From Xanthomonas sp. 10-10 (GTDB lineage: Bacteria; Pseudomonadota; Gammaproteobacteria; Xanthomonadales; Xanthomonadaceae): a stretch of DNA of 64,000 nucleotides. The DNA lies in assembly GCF_040182365.1 (NCBI RefSeq), contig NZ_CP144460.1, positions 930,001 through 994,000 on the forward strand. Reading direction: 5' to 3'. The translations under genes and the position numbers were made by a program. This document shows, piece after piece, positions 28,019 to 36,206 of the stretch. The notes under the pieces are model-generated. The model saw only the letters and a program-made list of their open reading frames with translations. It did no database searches and had not been told where the DNA came from. Positions within the stretch are counted from its first letter, which is position 1. Each line of letters starts with the position of its first letter.

Positions 28019-28355
28019 GCAACGCGGGGCGCTCGATGCGTCCTGCGGCAGCGGCACCAGGCGTTCGAAGCCGCGCGCGTGGATGCAAGGTCCCCATGAC
28101 GCGCGATTGTGACGGCGTCAGCTGGATGGCACCTAAGCCATCGTTTCATCGCCGGCCCCGTGCAGCGCACGGGGCCGTGTCGTATCCGACAGTCCGGGCG
28201 CCGGCGCAAGGTACGGTCGCGTTCACAATCCGATACAGACCCGGCGCTAGGCTGATTCAGCCAGCAGATGACAACGCCAGCAACTTTGGGCACTGTCATG
28301 CTGTCTGATCCGTTCACCGCCTTTCTTTCGTCGGCCTTGTGCCGAGAGCCATTCG
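28019..28355. other. Intergenic region between lipA and prc
   Basis: 337 bp with no gene. It includes a strong 11-bp hairpin at 28153-28177 (separate entry) and presumably the prc promoter downstream of it. The rest shows nothing recognisable. Confidence 0.6.
28153..28177 (+). terminator. Hairpin after lipA, possible terminator
   Basis: Perfect 11-bp stem (CGGCCCCGTGC / GCACGGGGCCG) with a three-base loop, 135 bp after the lipA stop. There is no U-run behind it, so it may be an RNA-stabilising hairpin rather than a terminator. Confidence 0.5.
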
Positions 28356-30539
28356 ATGACCTACAACGTTTCTGCGTCCATGAAGGCCGGCCTGCTGGCG
28401 CTGGTGTTGACCACTCCGATGGCCTTGCTCGCACGCGCCGACACTGCGCTGCCGGCCGCCGCCACGCCCGAACAGGCGACGGCGACCAAACTGGTCTATG
28501 GCCTGCTGTCCGACAGCCGCTATGCCTACCGTCCGCGGACGCTGGACGAGGCGATGTCCAAGGACGTGTTCAAGCGCTATCTGGAAACGCTGGATGGCGG
28601 CAAGCAATTCTTCACCCAGGCCGACATCGACGGCTTTGCACCGCTGCAGTCCGGCGTAGGCGATGCGCTGCGCGGCGGCAATCTGGAGCCGGCGTTCCAG
28701 GTGTTTGCGATCTACAAGAAGCGCGTCGATCAGCGCGTCAAATACGCGCGCGATCTGCTCAAGCAGGACTTCGATTTCACCGGTAGCGACAAGTTCGAGT
28801 ACGACCGCAAGGACGTGCCGTGGGCCTCGGACGACAAGCAGCTGGACGTCCTGTGGCGGCAGTCGGTGATGAACGACTGGCTGCGCCTGAAGCTGGCCGG
28901 CAAGAAGCCCGACGACATCCGCAAGACGCTGGACAAGCGTTACGCCGCGCTCGCCGATTCGGTGAAGCAGCTCAAGGGCGAGGACGTGTTCCAGTTCTTC
29001 GTCAACGCCTACACAAACGCCGTCGACCCGCATACCGATTACTTCACCCCGCGCACCGCCGAGACGTTCAACCAGCAGATGTCGTTGTCGCTGGAAGGCA
29101 TCGGCGCGCAACTGCAGAAGCAGGACGACATGGTGGTGATCCGCGAGGTGATCCCGGGTGGTCCGGCCGCAGTGGATGGCACGCTCAAGCCGGGCGATCG
29201 CATCGTCGGTGTGGGCCAGGCCAAGAACGGCGCGATCGAGGATGTGATCGGCTGGCGCATCGACGATGTGGTGGCCAAGATCCGCGGCAGCAAGGATACC
29301 CAGGTGCGCCTGGAGTACATCCCGGCCGAGTCCGGCATCGACGGCAAGCACCGCACGGTGACGCTGACCCGGCAGAAGGTGCGTCTGGCCGAACAGGCTG
29401 CCAAGGGCGAGACGATCACCCTGCCGGCCAAGGGCAGCGAACCGGAACGCCGCATCGGCATCATCAAGCTGCCGGGCTTCTACCAGGACTTCGAAGGCCG
29501 TCGCCGTAACGCGACTGATTACGCATCGGCAACGCGCGACGTCGCCAAGCTGCTGGCCGGCTTCAAGACCGACAAGGTCGATGGCGTGGTGCTGGACCTG
29601 CGCAACAACGGCGGCGGTTCGCTGGACGAAGCGATCGAGCTCACCGGCCTGTTCATCGAGCAGGGTCCGGTGGTGCAGGTGCGCGAATCCGGCGGCCGCG
29701 TGACCGTCAATGGCGACAGCAATCCGAAGGTAGCCTGGGATGGCCCGCTGGGCGTCCTGATCAACCGTGGCTCGGCCTCGGCGTCGGAAATCTTTGCCGG
29801 TGCGATCCAGGATTACGGTCGAGGCCTGGTGATCGGTGAGACCAGCTTCGGCAAGGGCACGGTGCAGAACATCGTCGACCTGGACCGTTGGCCCGCCGCC
29901 GAAGGCCAGCGCTATGGTCAGGTCAAGCTGACGATTGCGCAGTTCTTCCGCGTCAGCGGTTCCAGCACCCAGCACAAGGGCGTGGTACCGGATATCGCGT
30001 TCCCGGCCAGTGTGGATGCCACCGAGTTCGGCGAAAGCACCTACGACAATGCGCTGCCGTGGACGCGCATCGCTGCCGCGCCGCACACCCAGTACGGCAA
30101 CTTCGCGCCGCTGCTGCCCAAGTTGCAGACGCTGCACACCGCGCGCATCGCGGCCGACAAGGAGTTCCAGTGGTGGGAAGAGGACGTCAAGCAGTTCCGC
30201 GACGAAAAGGCCAAGAAGTACATCTCCTTGAACGAAGCAGAGCGCGTTGCCGAGCGTCAGAAGCAGGATCAGCAGCGCAAGGATCGCCAGCAGGTGCGCA
30301 AGCAGTTGGGCCTGCCGCTGGATCCGCTCGCTGATGACAGCGACGACGGCCTGACCGGCAATGAGCGCGACATCGTCAAGGACACCGCACGCGAGAAGGC
30401 CGCAGAAAAGCGCCCCGATCCGCTGCTGCATGAATCGGCCGCGATTCTGGCCGATGCGCTGGGCCTGCTTGCGCAGGATCAGCCGCTGTCGGCGCAGGTG
30501 TTGCCGCAGTCGACAGCGCCGGGACGTTGGGCCGACTGA
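28356..30539 (+). CDS. prc: Tail-specific carboxy-terminal protease Prc (Tsp, S41 family)
   Basis: 727 aa periplasmic serine protease that removes protein C-termini and, with lipoprotein partners, controls murein hydrolases. Order: signal peptide (KAGLLALVLTTPMALLARA), N-terminal helical domain, PDZ domain (about 245-330, GIGAQLQKQDDMVVIREVIPGGPA), S41 core with VDGVVLDLRNNGGGSLDEAIEL, the catalytic Ser in RGSASASEIFAGA (about 473) and Lys in GETSFGKGTVQ (about 498), and a C-terminal DUF3340-like charged region. Standard Prc length. Confidence 0.95.
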   Translation: MTYNVSASMKAGLLALVLTTPMALLARADTALPAAATPEQATATKLVYGLLSDSRYAYRPRTLDEAMSKDVFKRYLETLDGGKQFFTQADIDGFAPLQSGVGDALRGGNLEPAFQVFAIYKKRVDQRVKYARDLLKQDFDFTGSDKFEYDRKDVPWASDDKQLDVLWRQSVMNDWLRLKLAGKKPDDIRKTLDKRYAALADSVKQLKGEDVFQFFVNAYTNAVDPHTDYFTPRTAETFNQQMSLSLEGIGAQLQKQDDMVVIREVIPGGPAAVDGTLKPGDRIVGVGQAKNGAIEDVIGWRIDDVVAKIRGSKDTQVRLEYIPAESGIDGKHRTVTLTRQKVRLAEQAAKGETITLPAKGSEPERRIGIIKLPGFYQDFEGRRRNATDYASATRDVAKLLAGFKTDKVDGVVLDLRNNGGGSLDEAIELTGLFIEQGPVVQVRESGGRVTVNGDSNPKVAWDGPLGVLINRGSASASEIFAGAIQDYGRGLVIGETSFGKGTVQNIVDLDRWPAAEGQRYGQVKLTIAQFFRVSGSSTQHKGVVPDIAFPASVDATEFGESTYDNALPWTRIAAAPHTQYGNFAPLLPKLQTLHTARIAADKEFQWWEEDVKQFRDEKAKKYISLNEAERVAERQKQDQQRKDRQQVRKQLGLPLDPLADDSDDGLTGNERDIVKDTAREKAAEKRPDPLLHESAAILADALGLLAQDQPLSAQVLPQSTAPGRWAD

Positions 30540-30582
30540 TTGTTTGCCGAGCAGCTGGCGACAACCTCGGGTTGAAGTAGGA

Positions 30583-30610
30583 AACGCCACCGCACTGCGG
30601 TGGCGTTTTT
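30583..30610 (+). terminator. Rho-independent terminator after prc
   Basis: Stem AACGCCACCGCA / TGCGGTGGCGTT with a one- to three-base loop and a T-run, about 45 bp after the prc stop. Confidence 0.92.
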
Positions 30611-30717
30611 GTTGGCCGACCCTTTAGATGTCCGGTGCGGCGGCGCGAGCGGGTTTGACCGCTGAGCGGCTGCCGCGCCCGCGCGCGTTGCAATGCCTCA
30701 TTACGTCCGATGTGGCT

Positions 30718-31461
30718 TTACGCCAGCGCCTGCCACATACCTTGCAGGCCGAGCACCAGCAACGTGGTGAAAAAAAAGCGCCGAAACATATCTGCAGAAA
30801 TGCGATTGCGCACCCAGGCACCCAGCGACATGCCGATGACGGTGGGCAGCAGCGCCCACAGCGACGGAGCGATCGCCGCGCCCGGTAGCGCACCGTGCCA
30901 GGCCAGGGCGATGGCCAGCGCCAATGTCGCAATGCCGAAACACCAGCCCAGCGACCGGATCAACACCTCGCGCGGGAGGTGCAATGCGCTGAGGTAAGGC
31001 AGTGATGGCAGCACGAACACGCCGGTGGCGCCACTCAACAGACCGGTGACCAGTCCGGCCAATGGCCCGACCCAGGGTTCGTGACGCGCCTGCATCGTCC
31101 ACTGTCGGCGGGCCAGCCCAAGCAGGGCGTACAGCGCCAGCAGCGCGCCCAAGCCGGCGCGGACCAGGGCGGGGTCGGCGCCTGTCATCACCCCTGCACT
31201 GAGCCAGGTGCCGAGTGTCACGGTTGCCAGCAATGGCCACAGACGTCGCAACAGGGCCAGCGTGTCTGGCCCCCAGGCTTGCTGCACATTCGTCACCAGT
31301 GAAGGCAGTGCCAGCAAGGCCGCTGCCTCGGCAGGCGTCAGCCACAGACCGAGCAGTCCCATTGCAACGGTCGGCAAGCCCATTCCGGCCACGCCCTTGA
31401 CCCAGCCGGCCAGCAGGAAAACACCTGCGATCAGATGCCAGTGGGTGTGCAATGTCTCCAT
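30718..31461 (-). CDS. TauE/SafE-family membrane permease
   Basis: 247 aa from the ATG at 31461 (METLHTHWHLIAGVFLLAGWVKG); longer frames lack similarity to membrane proteins. About eight hydrophobic helices, with the repeated TauE/SafE motifs GVAGMGLPT and LVTGLLSGATGVFVLP in the two halves. Family members export sulfite, sulfoacetate or other organic anions, but many are uncharacterised. Divergent from a LysR gene 178 bp away, which probably controls it. Confidence 0.85.
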   Translation of the reverse strand: METLHTHWHLIAGVFLLAGWVKGVAGMGLPTVAMGLLGLWLTPAEAAALLALPSLVTNVQQAWGPDTLALLRRLWPLLATVTLGTWLSAGVMTGADPALVRAGLGALLALYALLGLARRQWTMQARHEPWVGPLAGLVTGLLSGATGVFVLPSLPYLSALHLPREVLIRSLGWCFGIATLALAIALAWHGALPGAAIAPSLWALLPTVIGMSLGAWVRNRISADMFRRFFFTTLLVLGLQGMWQALA

Positions 31462-31639
31462 GCAGGCAAGGATCCGGGCTTGTTGCGTGACAGACAATGC
31501 GGGATTGTTTGATGCAGGCTTCGGCGAAGCCGAAGGGTAAGGCACAGGAAGCGGAGCGTGGAAAGATCCATGGCCCGGCCGCCTGTTTCGTCGGCGGCCA
31601 GTGCACTTCGATGGATACACGTGTGCGAGTGGAGCGATC

Positions 31640-32524
31640 ATGCATCTGGAATTTGTCGATCTACGGTTGTTCATCGCGGTGGTCGAGGCGGGCAGCATCA
31701 CGGCCGGTGCGCAACGCGCGGCGTTGTCGTTGGCGGCTGCCAGCGCGCGAATTCGTGCGCTGGAGCTGCAAGCGGGCGCCGTGCTGCTGGAACGCGGGCG
31801 CCGCGGTGTCAGCCTGACCCCGGCCGGTAGTGTGTTGCTGCGGCACGCACGGCAGCTGCAGCGGCAGGCCGAGGCGTTGCAGCTGGAGCTGGGCGGTTAC
31901 GGTGGCGGCGGGCAGGTGACGCTGCGGCTGGCGGCCAATACCGCAGCGCTGTCGGCATGGCTGCCCGAGCGGCTGGCGGAGTTTCTCATCGCCCATCCGC
32001 AGCTGGATCTGGCGTTGACCGAGCAGGGCAGCGACGCCGCCGCCGATGCGGTACGAGAGGAACGCGCCGATATCGCGGTTGTCGCGGGCCATGCCGATGT
32101 CAGTGGCCTGCAGGTGCTGCCGTTCCGCGAGGATCGCTTGGTGCTGGTGATGGCTGCCACGCATCCACTGGCTGGCGCCTCGACGCTGCGCTTGCGCGAG
32201 CTCGCGGGAGTGGACACGCTGGGCCTGGCCGGCGACAGCGCCTTGCAACGGCACCTGCGCGTGCAAATGAACCGCGCCGGCGTGCAGTTGCGCACGCGTG
32301 CAAAGGTGCATGGCATCGACGCGTTGTGCCGCATGCTCGCACACGGCATGGGCGTGGCGATTCTTCCGCACGCCGCAGTGCAACGCTCATCTGTGTGCGA
32401 TCAGCTGGTCACGGTGCCCCTGGATGAAGCCTGGGCGCCTCGGCAACTGTCGATCGTGCTGCGTCACGAACCTGCCTCGTCGGCCATGCTGCAAGCGCTG
32501 GTCGACTGGCTGCAACGCGATTGA
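31640..32524 (+). CDS. LysR-family transcriptional regulator
   Basis: 294 aa. N-terminal winged helix-turn-helix (LRLFIAVVEAGSITAGAQRAALSLAAASARIRALE...TPAGSVLLRHA) and a periplasmic-binding-protein-like effector domain from about residue 90. The start at 31640 places the HTH at the normal position. LysR proteins usually regulate a divergent neighbour, here the TauE/SafE permease; the inducer is unknown. Confidence 0.9.
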   Translation: MHLEFVDLRLFIAVVEAGSITAGAQRAALSLAAASARIRALELQAGAVLLERGRRGVSLTPAGSVLLRHARQLQRQAEALQLELGGYGGGGQVTLRLAANTAALSAWLPERLAEFLIAHPQLDLALTEQGSDAAADAVREERADIAVVAGHADVSGLQVLPFREDRLVLVMAATHPLAGASTLRLRELAGVDTLGLAGDSALQRHLRVQMNRAGVQLRTRAKVHGIDALCRMLAHGMGVAILPHAAVQRSSVCDQLVTVPLDEAWAPRQLSIVLRHEPASSAMLQALVDWLQRD

Positions 32525-32578
32525 CCTGCGTGCCGTCAGACGGGCCGGCATCGTGACAGTGTCACGTTGCCGGCACGA

Positions 32579-33439
32579 TCAACGCGGCCAGTCGAATTCG
32601 GCCAGCACCGGGTAATGGTCCGAGGGCAGGACACCGTCAGGGCGCGTGTCCAGCGTGGTGAAGCGCACAGGTGTCAGGCCGCGGAACAGGATCCAGTCGA
32701 TGCGACGGGTCGGGCGGGTGCTGAAGTCCTGAAAGGTCTTTTCGGGGCCTTGCGGCCTCGCCACGTTGGCGCGTGCGTCCTTGAGCGTGGCGGTGAGCGT
32801 GCGGTAGGTGCCCTGATCCGGATCGCTGTTGAAATCCCCGGTCAGCACCACCGGAATGTCTGCCGGCAAGCTGGCGATACGCGACAGGATCACGCGCGCA
32901 CCTCGTTCGCGCGCTGCCTCGTCCTGGTCACGGTGCGGCAGATGGGTGTTCAACAGGTAAAAGCGGCGCTTGTCGCTGCGTCGCTCGAACAGGGCCCAGG
33001 TGACCATGCGCGGCAGGTCGGTGTTCCAGCTGCTGCTGCCGGGCACGTCGGGGGTGTCGGACAGCCAGAAATCGCCCGATTCCACCACCGACAACGCGCG
33101 GCTGTCGTAGAACACGCCCATATGCTCGTCGCTGCCATCGGCGCGGCGTCCCTTGCCGAACCAGCGATAAGCCGGCAATTGCGATGCAAGATAGTGCGCC
33201 TGGTCCTGCACCAGTTCCTGGGTGCCGAAAACGTCGGGATGGGTGTGCTTGATCAGCTCGACCATTGCCGTGCGTCGTACCGACCAGCGCTTGTCGCCGT
33301 CGGTGTCCACCGGCACCCGCACATTGAACGACATCACCCGCAACGGCGCAGATCCTGCCCATACCGGCAGCGACATGCACAGCATGGCAACAACAGCAAG
33401 CAATGGGCGAGAGGCAGCGCGAAAGAACTGGCGTGGCAT
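32579..33439 (-). CDS. Exported endonuclease/exonuclease/phosphatase-family hydrolase
   Basis: 286 aa from the ATG at 33439, which begins a signal peptide (RAASRPLLAVVAMLCMSLPVWA). EEP-fold motifs in order: RVMSFNVR, FGTQELVQDQ (metal-binding Glu), LLNTHLPHRD, VVLTGDFNSDP and SDHYPVLAEF (catalytic Asp/His). Family members cut phosphodiesters in DNA, sphingomyelin or phosphoinositides; this short exported form is of the mostly uncharacterised bacterial type. Divergent from nadM. Confidence 0.87.
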   Translation of the reverse strand: MPRQFFRAASRPLLAVVAMLCMSLPVWAGSAPLRVMSFNVRVPVDTDGDKRWSVRRTAMVELIKHTHPDVFGTQELVQDQAHYLASQLPAYRWFGKGRRADGSDEHMGVFYDSRALSVVESGDFWLSDTPDVPGSSSWNTDLPRMVTWALFERRSDKRRFYLLNTHLPHRDQDEAARERGARVILSRIASLPADIPVVLTGDFNSDPDQGTYRTLTATLKDARANVARPQGPEKTFQDFSTRPTRRIDWILFRGLTPVRFTTLDTRPDGVLPSDHYPVLAEFDWPR

Positions 33440-33521
33440 CTGACAAATCCGGGGTGACCAGCCGCCAAGTCTAGTGCGCGTGCATGACCATTGCGTCCAC
33501 GCGCGATTAAAAAAAACAGGC

Positions 33522-33549
33522 TTGACGCCGTCGCGCATCGGCGTAGCAT
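33522..33549 (+). promoter_or_regulatory. Sigma-70 promoter of nadM with an inverted repeat in the spacer
   Basis: TTGACG (33522-33527), 16 bp, TAGCAT (33544-33549). The spacer carries an exact inverted repeat ACGCCG-N8-CGGCGT (33525-33530 with 33539-33544), positioned where a repressor would block polymerase. Transcription would begin near 33556, right at the base of the leader hairpin. Confidence 0.65.
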
Positions 33550-33560
33550 TTACATCAAGA

Positions 33561-33605
33561 CAGCGGATAGACCGCTGGCTGACCACTCAACCGTGAGGGA
33601 TTCTC
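33561..33605 (+). promoter_or_regulatory. nadM leader: hairpin plus Shine-Dalgarno-masking stem
   Basis: Hairpin 1 is CAGCGG-ATAGA-CCGCTG (33561-33577), six perfect pairs. Hairpin 2 pairs CTCA (33586-33589) with TGAG (33594-33597), overlapping the GAGGGA ribosome-binding site. The GCGG of hairpin 1 begins exactly 43 nt before the ATG. The nadV leader has the same parts at the same distance. This could be an RNA switch, or hairpin 1 could be a palindromic protein operator just after the start site. Confidence 0.6.
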
Positions 33606-34661
33606 ATGGCAACACAGTACGACTATCTTGTCTTCATCGGGCGCTTCGAGCCCTTTCATAACGGCCACGCTGCCGTCGCCCGCCACGCGCTGGGCAAAGC
33701 GAGCAAGCTCATTGTGCTGATCGGCTCGGCCGACACGCCACGCACCATTCGTAACCCCTGGACTGTCGCCGAACGCGCAGTGATGATCGAGTCCGCGTTG
33801 CCGGGCGAGCGCGAGCGTTTGATCCTGCGTCCGTTGCGCGATCATCTGTACAACGAAAGCCTGTGGATTGCCGAAGTGCAGCGCCAGGTTGCCGAAGCGG
33901 TGCACGCCGATGGCGGTACGCTCGATGCGCGAATCGGCCTGATCGGCATGGACAAGGACGCCAGCAGTTATTATCTGCGTGAGTTTCCGCAGTGGCCGCT
34001 GGAAGATGTGCAACATACCGCCACCTTGTCGGCCACCGAGTTGCGCCGCTATCTGTTCGAAGCCGGCGATATCGGATTCCATGGCGGGTTGCTGATGCTG
34101 CGCGGCAACGTGCCGGCGCCGGTGTACGAGATGCTGGAAGCGTTCCGTCGCAATTCGCCGAGCTACGCGCAACTGGTGGCCGAATACCGCTTTATCGAGC
34201 AGTACCGCGCCGCCTGGAAGGATGCGCCGTACGCGCCGACCTTCGTGACCACCGATGCGGTGGTGGTGCATTCCGGGCACGTGCTGCTGGTGCGCCGGCG
34301 CGCCGAGCCGGGCAAGGGGCTATGGGCACTGCCGGGCGGGTTCGTTGCTCAGGAAGAAGGGCTGCTGGACAGCTGCCTGCGCGAGCTGCGCGAGGAAACC
34401 CGGCTCAAGGTGCCGGTGCCGGTGCTCAAGGGTTCGTTGCGTGGGCGCCAGGTGTTCGACCATCCCGAGCGCAGCCTGCGCGGGCGCACCATCACCCATG
34501 CATTCCATTTCGAATTTCCGGCCGGTGAGTTGCCCGCAGTGCGCGGTGGCGACGATGCCGACAAGGCGCGCTGGATTCCGATTGCCGAAGTCATGGCGAT
34601 GGGCCCGCGCCTGTACGAAGACCACCTGCATATTCTTGAATTCTTCCTGGGTCGTGGCTGA
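33606..34661 (+). CDS. nadM: Bifunctional nicotinamide-nucleotide adenylyltransferase / Nudix hydrolase
   Basis: 351 aa, two domains. Residues 1-~180 are a NadM-type adenylyltransferase: GRFEPFHNGHAAV (the HxGH-like ATP site), GSADTPRTIRNPWTVAER and SATELRRYLFE near the end. It converts NMN and ATP to NAD. Residues ~210-345 are a Nudix domain with the full box GX5EX7REXXEE (GFVAQEEGLLDSCLRELREETR), likely an ADP-ribose pyrophosphatase. The same fusion is known from Synechocystis and from phage NatV enzymes. nadV follows after 125 bp; together they turn nicotinamide into NAD in the cytosol. Confidence 0.93.
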   Translation: MATQYDYLVFIGRFEPFHNGHAAVARHALGKASKLIVLIGSADTPRTIRNPWTVAERAVMIESALPGERERLILRPLRDHLYNESLWIAEVQRQVAEAVHADGGTLDARIGLIGMDKDASSYYLREFPQWPLEDVQHTATLSATELRRYLFEAGDIGFHGGLLMLRGNVPAPVYEMLEAFRRNSPSYAQLVAEYRFIEQYRAAWKDAPYAPTFVTTDAVVVHSGHVLLVRRRAEPGKGLWALPGGFVAQEEGLLDSCLRELREETRLKVPVPVLKGSLRGRQVFDHPERSLRGRTITHAFHFEFPAGELPAVRGGDDADKARWIPIAEVMAMGPRLYEDHLHILEFFLGRG

Positions 34662-34689
34662 GCACGACGTCAGCGCCTGCGTACCGCTG

Positions 34690-34707
34690 CTGACCGGCAG
34701 CGGTCAG
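34690..34707. other. Perfect 7-bp hairpin between nadM and nadV
   Basis: CTGACCG-GCAG-CGGTCAG, 29 bp after the nadM stop. No U-run follows, so it may be an operator or a processing site rather than a terminator. It stands upstream of the nadV leader. Confidence 0.5.
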
Positions 34708-34740
34708 GTCAACACGTCCTGCTTGAATCACGACTTCCCA

Positions 34741-34786
34741 CCGGCGGACAGACCGCTGGTTTCTCCGACGCGAAGGAGCTTCCGTC
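34741..34786 (+). promoter_or_regulatory. nadV leader: second copy of the nadM-type leader motif
   Basis: Hairpin 1 is CCGGCGG-ACAGA-CCGCTGG (34741-34759), seven pairs with one G-U. Hairpin 2 pairs CTCC (34763-34766) with GGAG (34775-34778), which is the Shine-Dalgarno itself. GCGGAYAGACCGCTGG is shared with nadM (one difference in 16) and starts exactly 43 nt before the ATG in both. The second stem has different bases in the two copies but pairs in both, as expected if structure is what is conserved. Confidence 0.6.
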
Positions 34787-36190
34787 ATGCATTACCTCGA
34801 TAACCTGCTGCTCAACACCGATAGCTACAAGGCCAGCCACTGGCTGCAATATCCGCCCGGCACCGATGCCTCGTTCTTCTATGTCGAATCGCGCGGCGGC
34901 GTCTACGACCAGACCGTGTTCTTCGGCCTGCAGTCGATCCTGAAGGAAGCCATCAACCGGCCGGTGACGCATGCCGACATCGACGATGCCAAGGCCTTGC
35001 TGGCCGCGCACGGCGAGCCGTTCAACGAAGCCGGCTGGCGCGACATCGTCGACCGCCTTGGCGGGCAGTTGCCGATCCGTATCCGTGCGGTGCCCGAAGG
35101 CGCGGTGGTGCCCACGCACAACGTGTTGATGACCATCGAATCCACCGACGCCAAGGCGTTCTGGGTGCCGTCGTATCTGGAAACCTTGTTGCTGCGCGTG
35201 TGGTATCCGGTGACGGTGGCCACGGTGAGCTGGCAGGTGAAGCAGATCGTGCGCGATTACCTGGAGCGCACCAGCGACGATCCGGAAGGCCAGCTGCCCT
35301 TCAAGCTGCACGACTTCGGTGCGCGTGGCGTGTCCAGTCTTGGCTCGGCGGCGCTCGGCGGCGCGGCGCATCTGGTGAATTTCCTCGGCACCGATACCTT
35401 GTCGGCGTTGTTGCTGGCGCGCGCGCACTACCACACGCCGGTGGCCGGGTTTTCGATTCCCGCTGCCGAGCACAGCACCATCACCAGCTGGGGGCGCGAG
35501 CGCGAGGTGGATGCGTACCGCAACATGCTCACGCAATTCGCACGGCCCGGTTCCGTCGTGGCGGTGGTGTCCGACAGCTACGACATCTACCGGGCCATTC
35601 GCGAGCACTGGGGCACCACCTTGCGCGATGAGATCATCGCCTCCGGCGCGACGGTGGTGATCCGCCCCGACTCCGGCGACCCGGTGGATGTGGTCGAACA
35701 GTGTCTGCTGTTGCTGGACGAGGCCTTCGGGCATCAGCTCAACGGCAAGGGCTACAAGGTGCTCAACCACGTGCGCGTGATCCAGGGAGATGGCATCAAT
35801 CCGCAATCGTTGCGCGCCATTCTGGAGCGCATCACCGCAGCCGGTTATGCCGCCGACAACGTCGCCTTCGGCATGGGTGGTGCATTGCTGCAGAAAGTGG
35901 ACCGCGATACGCAGAAGTTCGCGCTGAAGTGCTCGGCGGTGCGTGTGGACGGGCAGTGGGTCGACGTCTACAAGGATCCGATCACCGACCAGGGCAAGCA
36001 GAGCAAGCGCGGTCGGCTGACCCTGCTGCGCGATCGCCGCGATGGCAGTTACCGCAGTGCGTTGCTCGACGAGGCGGCCACCAGCCCCGACAGCGAAGAT
36101 GCATTGGTGACCGTGTGGGAGAACGGCGCGATGCAGCAGGAGTGGACGTTGCAGCAGGTACGCGCGCGTGCCGACGCCGCCCGGCGCTGA
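34787..36190 (+). CDS. nadV: Nicotinamide phosphoribosyltransferase NadV
   Basis: 467 aa, the length of bacterial and animal NAMPT. Makes NMN from nicotinamide and PRPP. Seen: NTDSYKASHWLQYPPGTD at the N-terminus, HDFGARGVSSLGSAALGGAAHL, IPAAEHSTITSWG, VIRPDSGDPVDVV (PRPP site) and IQGDGINPQSL with GMGGALLQKVDRDTQKFALK, all hallmarks of this family. The product feeds NadM upstream. The following radical SAM gene overlaps or abuts its end. Confidence 0.95.
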   Translation: MHYLDNLLLNTDSYKASHWLQYPPGTDASFFYVESRGGVYDQTVFFGLQSILKEAINRPVTHADIDDAKALLAAHGEPFNEAGWRDIVDRLGGQLPIRIRAVPEGAVVPTHNVLMTIESTDAKAFWVPSYLETLLLRVWYPVTVATVSWQVKQIVRDYLERTSDDPEGQLPFKLHDFGARGVSSLGSAALGGAAHLVNFLGTDTLSALLLARAHYHTPVAGFSIPAAEHSTITSWGREREVDAYRNMLTQFARPGSVVAVVSDSYDIYRAIREHWGTTLRDEIIASGATVVIRPDSGDPVDVVEQCLLLLDEAFGHQLNGKGYKVLNHVRVIQGDGINPQSLRAILERITAAGYAADNVAFGMGGALLQKVDRDTQKFALKCSAVRVDGQWVDVYKDPITDQGKQSKRGRLTLLRDRRDGSYRSALLDEAATSPDSEDALVTVWENGAMQQEWTLQQVRARADAARR

Positions 36191-36206
36191 CCGCTGGCAC
36201 GCAGGC

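Noticed and set aside
34690..34707. Hairpin between nadM and nadV as a terminator
   Set aside because: No U-run follows and nadV belongs to the same pathway. It is listed as an unexplained hairpin only.
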